A DNA stretch of 7,748 nt from Flavobacteriaceae bacterium (lineage in GTDB: Bacteria > Bacteroidota > Bacteroidia > Flavobacteriales > Flavobacteriaceae): contig JAENXB010000136.1 in NCBI GenBank assembly GCA_016649785.1, forward strand, positions 1 to 7,748. Reading direction: 5' to 3'. The notes under the pieces are model-generated. The model saw only the letters and a list, made by a program, of their open reading frames with translations. It did no database searches and was not told where the DNA came from. A program made the position numbers and the translations under genes. Shown here one piece after another: positions 1-6,198 of this stretch (within the stretch, counting starts at the first letter, position 1; every line of letters begins with the position of its first letter).

Positions 1-1701
1 CCGGGCATAGTTTTGAGCAATTACTGCCACCTGGCCCAAATATTTGGGAGCCAGGGCTGCATGTTCCCTGCTGGAACCCTGGGCATAATTTTCTTTTGCA
101 ACTACAATATGTCCTCCAAATTCAGTTTTGGCCTTTATGGCCCTGTCATAAAAAGTGTCATCTATAACTGTATATGAATATTTACTAATTTCCGGTAAAT
201 TACTTCTGAATGGAAGCACCTCTGCTCCTGCTTTCAAGATCTCATCCGTAGAAACATTATCACCCATTTTTAAAAGTACCGGGACATTATATTTTTTCTG
301 TAACGGATCTATATGTGGCAAGGTCTTGATATTTGGACCTTTTTTAAGTTCAATATGAGAACCATCCTCTAATGGAGCCACGAGCATATCAGTATTGATG
401 ATATCTATTTCTGGATTTTCAAATTGTGGATAACTCATGTTGTATAATTTCTCCAGGTCTCTAGGGTCTGTGATCTTACCCGTTAATGCTGATGCTGCTG
501 CAGTTTCAGGGCTACAAAGATGAACCATATCATCTTCGGTTCCCGATCTACTAGGGAAATTTCTAGGCATAGTTCTTAAACTGATAGTTTCAGAAGCCGG
601 TGCTTCCCCCATTCCAATACATCCCATGCATCCGGATTGATGAAACCTTGCACCCGCTTTTATAAGATTGCCAAAAGCGTGATTCTCGATCATATTCTGT
701 ATGATCTGTCTTGAAGTAGGATTCACATCAAAAGAAACCTCACTGTTTATGCTTTTATCTTTTACAATTGCTCCTGCCATCCAGAAATCTCGCAATCCAG
801 GATTTGCTGAAGATCCAATTACCACCTGGCTGATTGGTTTTCCTGCAACTTCACTTACAGGGACTACATTTCCGGGACTGGTTGGAAGGGCGATCAGAGG
901 AACCAAATTATCCAAAATAATTTCTTCATGTTCATCGTATTCGCAATCTTCATCTGCAATTAATTCTATCCAATCTTCCTCTCTTTTCTGAGACCGTAAA
1001 AACCTTTTAGTCTCTTCATCACTAGGAAAAACAGTTGTGGTTGCTCCAAGTTCTGCTCCCATATTGGCAATTACATGCCTATCCATGGCACTTAGATGTT
1101 TTAAACCTTCTCCATAATATTCTATGATTTTACCTACCCCTCCTTTTACATCAAATCTTCTCAACATTTCCAGAATCACATCTTTAGCACTCACCCAATC
1201 TGGCAATTTACCGGTAAGCTTAACCCCCATGATTTTGGGCATTTTAAAAAAGTAGGGTTTTCCTGCAATAGCAGCCGCTACATCAAGCCCACCGGTCCCA
1301 ATTGCAAGCATTCCCAAAGATCCGGCAGCACAACTGTGGCTGTCAGATCCAACCAGGGTTTTCCCGGGTTTCCCAAACCTTTCCATATGAACAGGGTGAC
1401 TTACCCCGTTACCCGGCCTGGAATACCACAAACCGAATCTTTGTGCAGCCGAGAGCAGAAATAAATGATCATCGGCATTTTTAAAATCGGTTTGAAGCAA
1501 ATTATGATCTACATATTGAACCGCGACTTCGGTTTTGGCTTTTTTAAGGTTCATTGCTTCCAATTCCAGTTGTACAAGTGTTCCGGTTGCATCTTGGAGC
1601 AAAGCCTGATCTATTTTAATTCCAATCTCTCTTCCAGGATTCATTTCCCCTTGGAGAAGGTGAGATTTGATCAATTTTTGGGTGACATTATATTTGGTCA
1701 T
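1..1701 (-). CDS. Aconitate hydratase, short single-chain type, C-terminus cut off by window edge
   Basis: Catalyses citrate-isocitrate isomerisation via cis-aconitate in the cytoplasm using a [4Fe-4S] cluster. The reading frame is open for 567 codons from ATG at 1701 to base 1 with no stop, so the 3' end lies outside the window. Cluster-ligand cysteines are visible: C124 in GSDSHSC and C358 and C361 in HQSGCMGC. The swivel domain begins near residue 470, with GDNVSTDE at 480-487 and the catalytic-serine motif GSSREH at 542-547. The swivel domain follows directly on the three-Cys domain, and the protein looks set to end near 640-660 residues. This fits the short bacterial ('Aquifex-type') aconitases rather than the roughly 890-residue AcnA. 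The start is supported by the N-terminal sequence MTKYNVTQKLI and by the AT-rich region upstream. A homoaconitase or related hydro-lyase activity cannot be excluded. It is 137 nt downstream of the previous gene and is probably independent of the polyketide cluster. Confidence 0.93.
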   Translation of the reverse strand, partial: MTKYNVTQKLIKSHLLQGEMNPGREIGIKIDQALLQDATGTLVQLELEAMNLKKAKTEVAVQYVDHNLLQTDFKNADDHLFLLSAAQRFGLWYSRPGNGVSHPVHMERFGKPGKTLVGSDSHSCAAGSLGMLAIGTGGLDVAAAIAGKPYFFKMPKIMGVKLTGKLPDWVSAKDVILEMLRRFDVKGGVGKIIEYYGEGLKHLSAMDRHVIANMGAELGATTTVFPSDEETKRFLRSQKREEDWIELIADEDCEYDEHEEIILDNLVPLIALPTSPGNVVPVSEVAGKPISQVVIGSSANPGLRDFWMAGAIVKDKSINSEVSFDVNPTSRQIIQNMIENHAFGNLIKAGARFHQSGCMGCIGMGEAPASETISLRTMPRNFPSRSGTEDDMVHLCSPETAAASALTGKITDPRDLEKLYNMSYPQFENPEIDIINTDMLVAPLEDGSHIELKKGPNIKTLPHIDPLQKKYNVPVLLKMGDNVSTDEILKAGAEVLPFRSNLPEISKYSYTVIDDTFYDRAIKAKTEFGGHIVVAKENYAQGSSREHAALAPKYLGQVAVIAQNYAR

Positions 1702-1838
1702 AAACAAGTGAGTTTTCCCCTAAATTATCAAATTTTACTAGATTAACCAGCTCATTTAACAACATCTTATATTAAATAAAACTGTTTTTAGTTATTCTAA
1801 GCACTTAAAATTTATTAACTGATTTGTCATAAAATATA

Positions 1839-2573
1839 TTATTCCTGTATTCTGCTCAATTTATTCAAAATTGCGGATTGATCCTCTTCCTCAAGGTTAA
1901 ATCCGGGCTTCCCGCGCAACGGAAACAAATAGCTGAACGGCTGTTCAAATTCACTCCAACTTTGGGCAAGTCCATACTCATCATTTTTACTTTTCATTTG
2001 TGGCCGGGTAAACTCATTTAATTCGCTTTCGTAAGGAGAACCCAAAGCATCTTCCCCGGTAAACAGCATCCCCTCATTAATATCTGAATATATAAGCACC
2101 GATCCTCCGCCGTTTCCCGGAAGATTATAAATGGTTAAACCAAAACTTTTAAACAATTCATTTTTTTTGGCGGTTATATCTTTAATATTAAAATCATCCT
2201 TTACTGTTGTCATTGGATGTGCATAAATTGGGGCTCCTCCCGCGTCCTTCGAAATCGTTTTTAGATCGGCATAGGCATTTTTAAATACCGATGTATTGGA
2301 AATTAAAATCGCCTTGATATTATAACCATCCGCAACCCATTTTTTTACCGCTTCTTTGGTTGCTTTTTCAATAACATCAATCAGGATAATGTCTTTTTGA
2401 TTTAGATGCCGGATGGCATAGCCCTGATTAAAACCATCTTTACCTGTCACACCCTTAATAATAAATGTATCCGGGATCAATTTTAAAAATTTTCCGGTTT
2501 CTCCTTGCGCTATAAACTCAGGTGTTTGGCTGTCCAATTCCTCTAATTTATCTATTTTATCTACAATTTTCAT
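1839..2573 (-). CDS. Metallo-beta-lactamase-fold protein with degenerate metal site
   Basis: A 244-residue soluble protein with no signal peptide or membrane segment. The order of motifs follows the MBL-fold hydrolases. There is a strand-loop at 88-95 (KAILISNT) where the metal-binding HxHxDH should sit, PIYAHP at 115-120, LPGNGGGSV at 151-159 in place of the usual PGHTPGS, LFTGEDAL at 170-177 in place of LFTGDxL, and a C-terminal FPLRGKP at 217-223 in place of PGHG. The histidines of HxHxDH are missing, the PGH histidine is Asn154, and the TGD aspartate is Glu174. Zinc or iron hydrolysis in the usual way is therefore unlikely, and the protein may be a binding or structural member of the fold, or a hydrolase using other residues. 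It follows the PPTase gene on the same strand after 83 nt, so it may be co-transcribed or have its own promoter. Its role in the pathway is unknown. A thioesterase-like or product-release role is speculation. The ATG at 2573 is preceded by a candidate promoter. Confidence 0.72.
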   Translation of the reverse strand: MKIVDKIDKLEELDSQTPEFIAQGETGKFLKLIPDTFIIKGVTGKDGFNQGYAIRHLNQKDIILIDVIEKATKEAVKKWVADGYNIKAILISNTSVFKNAYADLKTISKDAGGAPIYAHPMTTVKDDFNIKDITAKKNELFKSFGLTIYNLPGNGGGSVLIYSDINEGMLFTGEDALGSPYESELNEFTRPQMKSKNDEYGLAQSWSEFEQPFSYLFPLRGKPGFNLEEEDQSAILNKLSRIQE

Positions 2574-2600
2574 AATACAAATAAGTTTTGGTTTCTGAAA

Positions 2601-2631
2601 TCAAGTTACAACCTGAAGAGAATATCACAAA
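2601..2631 (-). promoter_or_regulatory. Candidate Bacteroidota-type promoter upstream of the MBL-fold gene
   Basis: Read on the minus strand, TTTG (2631-2628) is followed after exactly 19 nt by TAACTTGA (2608-2601). The Bacteroidota sigma-70 consensus is TTTG, a spacer of about 19-21 nt, then TAnnTTTG. The upstream element matches fully and the downstream one matches four of its six fixed positions. Transcription would start near 2594, about 20 nt before the ATG of the MBL-fold gene. The sequence is AT-rich, so a chance match is quite possible. Confidence 0.3.
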
Positions 2632-2656
2632 ACGTTTTTATCTTTTTAACGGGCTT

Positions 2657-3235
2657 TTAGGACTGTGTTAAGGAGAGCACAAATGCCGAAAAAATCCCAT
2701 GATGTGAAATCGAAAAGTCACAATTTATTGCGAATCCATCAAAGGTCAAATACGGAATAAAATTGCCGTCTTTTTTAATGCTGATTTTTGCCAGCGGAAG
2801 TTTTTTTAATGCTGAAACAGCCAGGATCAATTCCTGTTTTATATCTGTTGAATGTGACAAGATCTTTTGCACTGTTTTTTTTTGCTGAAATTGGGAAGCA
2901 ATACAATGAAGATAATCTTCCCCAATGTATGTTTGCGTGTAGTAACTGAAATCCTGATTTTGAACTTTTCCCAAAACCGAATTATTTTCGGCGTCAATAA
3001 TTTCACAGTTTAATTGCTTGGGATTAAAACTCCTGAACAATTTAAACCGGCGCTGATGGGCTTTATAAGTAGCTTCTTTCATAGCCCATAATAACCAAAG
3101 CCTGCGTTCCGGAAATTCAGAATTTAAAATTAGGCTTTGCTCGTTTTTGGTGAAAAGTTTCTCCAAAAAACCCCTGCGCTGCCAATTGCTTTGCAAAGCT
3201 GCCGTATTAAAATCGACAATATCATTGCCTATCAT
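2657..3235 (-). CDS. 4'-phosphopantetheinyl transferase, enlarged AcpS-like topology
   Basis: Transfers the 4'-phosphopantetheine arm of coenzyme A to a carrier-protein serine, almost certainly that of the ACP encoded just before it. The 192-residue protein shows the family motifs in AcpS order. GNDIVD is at residues 3-8 (metal ligand Asp5) and WAMKEATYK at 50-58 (metal ligand Glu54). A C-terminal SISHHG at 175-180 leads into a final beta strand. In Sfp-type enzymes the SHS motif precedes the GxD motif, so this order argues for an AcpS-like single domain. It is much longer than classical AcpS (about 120-130 residues), and the extra length lies between the KEA motif and the C-terminal strand. 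Its ATG overlaps the ACP stop codon (ATGA, 4 nt), which implies translational coupling. A small dedicated PPTase next to its ACP suggests that the carrier is not served well by the housekeeping enzyme. Assignment to the PPTase superfamily is firm; partner choice is inferred from context. Confidence 0.88.
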   Translation of the reverse strand: MIGNDIVDFNTAALQSNWQRRGFLEKLFTKNEQSLILNSEFPERRLWLLWAMKEATYKAHQRRFKLFRSFNPKQLNCEIIDAENNSVLGKVQNQDFSYYTQTYIGEDYLHCIASQFQQKKTVQKILSHSTDIKQELILAVSALKKLPLAKISIKKDGNFIPYLTFDGFAINCDFSISHHGIFSAFVLSLTQS

Positions 3236-3486
3236 TTTCCTGCCAGTTTAAGCTGAATAATTTTTTTTGCATCCAGAACGCTAAGCATATCGTTCATGGA
3301 ATCGTTGTCAATTTCTATGTTGAATTCATCTTCCACATCAAGCACCACATCGACCAAATTAGCCGAATTGATCTTTAAATCATTTAAAAAGTCGGTATTC
3401 TCATCAAAATTTTCCAAGCCTTCTTTATCCTGAACATATGGAGTTACAATATTTTTTAATTTTTCAAGTAGTTCTTTATCTGACAT
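3232..3486 (-). CDS. Acyl carrier protein with atypical attachment motif
   Basis: A small acidic carrier protein of 84 residues that would hold growing acyl chains as thioesters on a phosphopantetheine arm. The helix-II region reads LKINSANLVDVVLDVEDEF (residues 38-56), which matches the canonical DSLDxVELxxxxEExF pattern. The attachment serine is Ser41. The usual preceding Asp is Asn40 and the usual following Leu is Ala42, so the DSL signature has become NSA, which is unusual. Length and acidity are normal for type II ACPs. It lies 153 nt after the ketosynthase gene and overlaps the PPTase gene by 4 nt. It is the most likely carrier for the ketosynthase, dehydratase and reductase of this cluster. 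It is unlikely to be the housekeeping AcpP because of the altered motif and the context. Confidence 0.88.
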   Translation of the reverse strand: MSDKELLEKLKNIVTPYVQDKEGLENFDENTDFLNDLKINSANLVDVVLDVEDEFNIEIDNDSMNDMLSVLDAKKIIQLKLAGK

Positions 3487-3504
3487 AGTTTTGTTTTTAG
3501 TAAT

Positions 3505-3656
3505 CGTTAATTCGTGACTTCGTTAATTCGATATTATTTATTCATTACATTGTCACTCAACCCCTTAACCACAACTCCAAATTAATATTTTCACCCAAGT
3601 TAACGAATTGGCAATTTATCCAGTTAACAAATTAACTAATCAACGAGTTAACGAAT
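3505..3656. repeat. GTTAAC/TTAATTCG-core short repeats in the ketosynthase-ACP spacer
   Basis: The 153-nt spacer between the ketosynthase stop and the ACP start holds several short repeats. CGTTAATTCG occurs twice exactly (3505-3514 and 3521-3530). AGTTAACGAAT occurs twice exactly (3598-3608 and 3646-3656), the second copy lying inside the last codons of the ketosynthase gene. Between them AGTTAA-CAAA-TTAACT (3622-3637) is a perfect 6-bp inverted repeat. The two repeat families are near reverse complements of each other. The block could be a decayed mobile or intergenic repeat, a regulator site or a transcript-processing region. The sequence does not decide between these. Confidence 0.5.
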
Positions 3657-4935
3657 CCTCAAATCTCCTAAAAACAACCACTGCATTCACATCTCCAAAC
3701 CCAAAACTGGCTTTCGCGATAATATCGAAAGGTTTTTCAATGGCTTTTAGCGGAATTTTTTCAGAAGCGATCAATTTCGCGATTTCAGGATGAATATCTT
3801 CACAGTTGACATTCCCGAATATAAATCCTTTTTTAAGTTGAAGCACACTGGCCACACATTCTATACTGCCGGAAGCACTTAAACAATGACCGGTCATCCC
3901 TTTTAAAGAATTGATATAAGGAAAATTCCCGTTCTTTAAATTCAGCGCTGAAACCCAATTCTCGATTTCCGCTCCATCCCTGTTTGTCGCCGTTAAGTGG
4001 CCATTTATCACATCGATCTCCTTTGCCGATATTCCTGAATTTACGATCGCACCCTCAATACAACGAATTACCGCATCGCTGTTGGCCGCTGTCATGCTTC
4101 CACCGCCGCGTTGGCCCCCGCTGTTCACCTCGCCTCCCAAAACTTCTGCATAAATTGAGGCGCCTCTCGCTTTTGCCGATTCTAATTCTTCCAGCACTAA
4201 AGCTCCTGCCCCACTTCCGGGAACAAACCCGGCTGCCGTGGCACTCATTGGCCTGGATGCCTTTTCAGGATCCCGGTTATAGTTTGCGGGTAAGATCCGC
4301 ATCGCGTCAAATCCGCCCCAAATATAAGGTCCATGATCACTGCAACTTCCCACCAACATACGTTTTGCTTTCCCGGATTGGATTCGTTCAAAACCCATTA
4401 AAAGCGCTTCTGTGCCTGTGGTACAGGCCGATGAATTGGTAGTCACCTGGTTTCCACAACCCAGGATCCCGCCTAAATAAGCGCTTATCCCACTGGCCAT
4501 GGTTTGGATCACACTGGTACTGCCCAAACGCCTTGTATTTCCCGCATCAATTAAATGGATGGCTTCCCTAAATTTGTCTACCCCTAAAATCCCTGTTCCA
4601 AAAATAATTCCCGTGTCCCAATCCGGATCATCACCGGGATCAATGGTTAATCCGGCATCTTTCCAGGCATCGGTTCCTGAAATTACTCCGTAGATAATTC
4701 CGCTGCTGTTTAATCCTCTCAGTTGCAAAGGCGTAAAATATTCTTCTAATTTTTCCTGTGATATTTCGGGCTTCCCTCCTATCTGGCAACCAAATTTAAG
4801 ATCTTCCAGTTCCTGATGAAACCTGATCCCGCTTTTTCCTTCCTTGATCGCGGTTTCAAAATTTTTCAAACCAACCGCGTTTGGAGCAGCAACGCCAAGT
4901 CCGGTAATCACCACCCTCTTCTTCATCTGGCCCAT
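3640..4935 (-). CDS. Beta-ketoacyl-ACP synthase, FabF (KAS II)-like
   Basis: Condenses an acyl thioester with malonyl-ACP, with decarboxylation, to lengthen a chain. The 431 residues (family usual about 410-430) start with the typical RVVITGLGVAAPN strand. All three catalytic residues are present: Cys171 in NSSACTTGTEA, His313 in INGHLTATNRDG and His350 in SLKGMTGHCLSASG, with the conserved Lys345. The C-terminal glycine loop reads FGFGDVNA (411-418). The first histidine motif differs from the usual INAHGTSTPxND, so this is a divergent branch rather than housekeeping FabF. The start is either ATG 4935, 4 nt after the dehydratase stop, or the in-frame ATG 4926, which gives MKKRVVITG; I kept the longer form without strong preference. 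The last codons lie within a repeat shared with the downstream spacer, so the extreme C-terminus may be recent. Likely works with the neighbouring ACP, dehydratase and reductase. There is no adjacent chain-length-factor partner, so it probably acts as a homodimer. Confidence 0.93.
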   Translation of the reverse strand: MGQMKKRVVITGLGVAAPNAVGLKNFETAIKEGKSGIRFHQELEDLKFGCQIGGKPEISQEKLEEYFTPLQLRGLNSSGIIYGVISGTDAWKDAGLTIDPGDDPDWDTGIIFGTGILGVDKFREAIHLIDAGNTRRLGSTSVIQTMASGISAYLGGILGCGNQVTTNSSACTTGTEALLMGFERIQSGKAKRMLVGSCSDHGPYIWGGFDAMRILPANYNRDPEKASRPMSATAAGFVPGSGAGALVLEELESAKARGASIYAEVLGGEVNSGGQRGGGSMTAANSDAVIRCIEGAIVNSGISAKEIDVINGHLTATNRDGAEIENWVSALNLKNGNFPYINSLKGMTGHCLSASGSIECVASVLQLKKGFIFGNVNCEDIHPEIAKLIASEKIPLKAIEKPFDIIAKASFGFGDVNAVVVFRRFEDSLTR

Positions 4936-4939
4936 TATT

Positions 4940-5377
4940 TTATAATTCGGTTTTTAGCATCCCGGCAATAATTCCCCTGCAAATCAAATTTTCTTCAGCA
5001 TCGAACATTTCAACTTTACATTTTAGTTTATTAAACCTGAAATAAATTTTTGTTGAAAGCACCTTCACCGTTTCCCCGGGAAATACGGGTTTATAGAAAT
5101 CTACTTCAGTAGAACTCAAACCTATTTTCATTTTTTTGTTTTCTTCAGCAGAAATCAGGAATATTCCAAGGCAAACCAATCCTATTTGCGCCATACATTC
5201 TGTAAGGATCACCCCGGGAGTTACCGGATAATCTTTAAAATGTCCTTTATAAAAAAAGGAATCTTTGGGAAACCGGTAAGTGCCTGTTGCCCCGTTTTCA
5301 TCAATTTGCAGGATTTCATCTACAAACAAAAAAGGTTGGGAATATGGCAATTGGGAAATAATTGAATTAAAATTCAA
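4940..5377 (-). CDS. FabZ-like 3-hydroxyacyl-ACP dehydratase (hot-dog fold), TTG start
   Basis: Removes water from 3-hydroxyacyl-ACP to give trans-2-enoyl-ACP. The 145-residue hot-dog protein has the active-site helix region FFYKGHFKDYPVTPGVIL (41-58) with His46, and Glu60 in TECMAQ. The His-to-Glu spacing of 14 equals that of E. coli FabZ (His54, Glu68). The N-terminal PYSQPFLFVDE resembles the FabZ PHRxPFLLVDR segment. The start is TTG at 5377: reading upstream in frame gives only Pro, Thr, Ile, Phe and Asn codons before a TAA stop, so no ATG or GTG is available and the homologous N-terminus needs this position. It lies 26 nt after the reductase gene and 4 nt before the ketosynthase gene, inside the operon. 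Both catalytic residues are present, so it should be active. Its preferred chain length cannot be read from sequence. Confidence 0.9.
   Translation of the reverse strand: MNFNSIISQLPYSQPFLFVDEILQIDENGATGTYRFPKDSFFYKGHFKDYPVTPGVILTECMAQIGLVCLGIFLISAEENKKMKIGLSSTEVDFYKPVFPGETVKVLSTKIYFRFNKLKCKVEMFDAEENLICRGIIAGMLKTEL
5375..5377 (-). other. TTG start codon of the dehydratase gene
   Basis: On the minus strand the first codon is TTG, with no ATG or GTG between it and the upstream in-frame TAA at 5395-5393. No Shine-Dalgarno-like purine run precedes it. This may keep dehydratase translation below that of its ATG-initiated neighbours, unless coupling from the reductase gene 26 nt upstream compensates. 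A sequencing error creating a false TTG seems unlikely but cannot be excluded. Confidence 0.6.
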
Positions 5378-5403
5378 GGGCGTTATGAAATTTTATTGTT
5401 GAA

Positions 5404-6198
5404 TTATTTTAAATGTTCCCCGCCATTCACGGGAATAATGGTTCCCGTGATCCAACTCGCTTCGTCTTTACTAAGTAAATATACCACGTTGGCCACATCA
5501 TTTGGAACGGTAAGCCGTTTAAACGGACTGTGTTTTAAAGCGTGGATCCTCAAAGTTTCGTTATCGGGGATCATTTGAAAAGATCTGGTCACGGTCACCC
5601 CGGCCTGAATACAATTGGCACGGATGCCATAAGGTGCAAATTCCAGGGCCATAGACCTGGTAAGGGCTTCAAGGACTACTTTGGCCGCAGAAACGGCTGC
5701 ATAATTTTTCCATGCTTTTTTGTTTCCCTCACTGGTAAATGAAACTATTCTCGCGTCTTTGGTAAATAAGTGTGCTTTGAAAACAGCCTGGGTCCAGTCG
5801 TATAAACTTAAAGCCATGGCATCTATGGTCAGTTGAAAATCGATATTTTCCAGAATTGCCCCATCGCCGGTCATAGGTTTTAAATTTCCTTTGGCGATAC
5901 TGTGCACCAGCGTACGTATTTTGCCGGTAACACCTAAAATTTGAGTAATCTCCCTGATCAGGTCCTCTCTTTTTTCCTTTTGAATAGCATCCACATTGAA
6001 ACTTTCCAATCGCACATTAGATTCCCTGATCTCCTCAAAAGCTTCTTCAATACCCGGAATATCTTCCCTGCGGTCACGATGAATGATAATAATGTTCATT
6101 CCGTGTTTTGCCAGTTTTCGCGCAGTAGCCAAACCCAGTCCGCTACTGCCGCCCAAAATCAGGGCCCAATAATTCAGGTCTTTAAATTCTCCTACCAT
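5404..6198 (-). CDS. Short-chain dehydrogenase/reductase resembling FabI/FabL enoyl-ACP reductases
   Basis: A 264-residue classical-length SDR that would use NAD(P)H. The nucleotide-binding loop is GGSSGLGLA (16-24). The catalytic residues appear to be Ser156, Tyr166 and Lys173. Tyr and Lys are separated by six residues (YAAVSAAK), the spacing of enoyl-ACP reductases FabI and FabL, not the YxxxK of ketoreductase FabG. The motif VHSIAKG (98-104) also resembles FabI's HSIAxA. NYAAVSAAKVVLEALTRSMA (165-184) is close to the matching helix of Bacillus FabL. The best reading is reduction of a trans-2-enoyl thioester to the saturated acyl thioester. A polyketide-specific reductase with another substrate remains possible. 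Its ATG overlaps the end of the type III PKS gene by 7 nt (6198-6192), so the two are translationally coupled. No other start is plausible. Confidence 0.85.
   Translation of the reverse strand: MVGEFKDLNYWALILGGSSGLGLATARKLAKHGMNIIIIHRDRREDIPGIEEAFEEIRESNVRLESFNVDAIQKEKREDLIREITQILGVTGKIRTLVHSIAKGNLKPMTGDGAILENIDFQLTIDAMALSLYDWTQAVFKAHLFTKDARIVSFTSEGNKKAWKNYAAVSAAKVVLEALTRSMALEFAPYGIRANCIQAGVTVTRSFQMIPDNETLRIHALKHSPFKRLTVPNDVANVVYLLSKDEASWITGTIIPVNGGEHLK

Noticed and set aside
1465..1746. Plus-strand open frame of 93 codons reaching into the aconitase upstream region
   Set aside because: Mostly antisense to the aconitase N-terminus, with no recognisable domain and no start signal.
1777..1790. 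Hairpin TAAAA-CTGT-TTTTA between the MBL-fold and aconitase genes as a terminator
   Set aside because: The stem is only five A/T pairs with no GC, too weak for an intrinsic terminator; the surrounding AT-rich sequence makes such palindromes common.
1702..1838. Promoter for the aconitase gene
   Set aside because: On the minus strand near 1720-1735, TAATTTAG and AAAATTTG resemble the -7 element TAnnTTTG, but neither has a good TTTG at the right distance, so I did not list a site.
2629..2638. Perfect palindrome AAAACGTTTT after the PPTase gene
   Set aside because: Ten bases with no loop cannot form a terminator hairpin; a regulator site is possible but unsupported.
3984..4442. Plus-strand open frame of 152 codons
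   Set aside because: It lies entirely opposite the ketosynthase gene, whose catalytic motifs are intact; its Pro/Leu/Arg/His-rich translation is typical of an antisense shadow.
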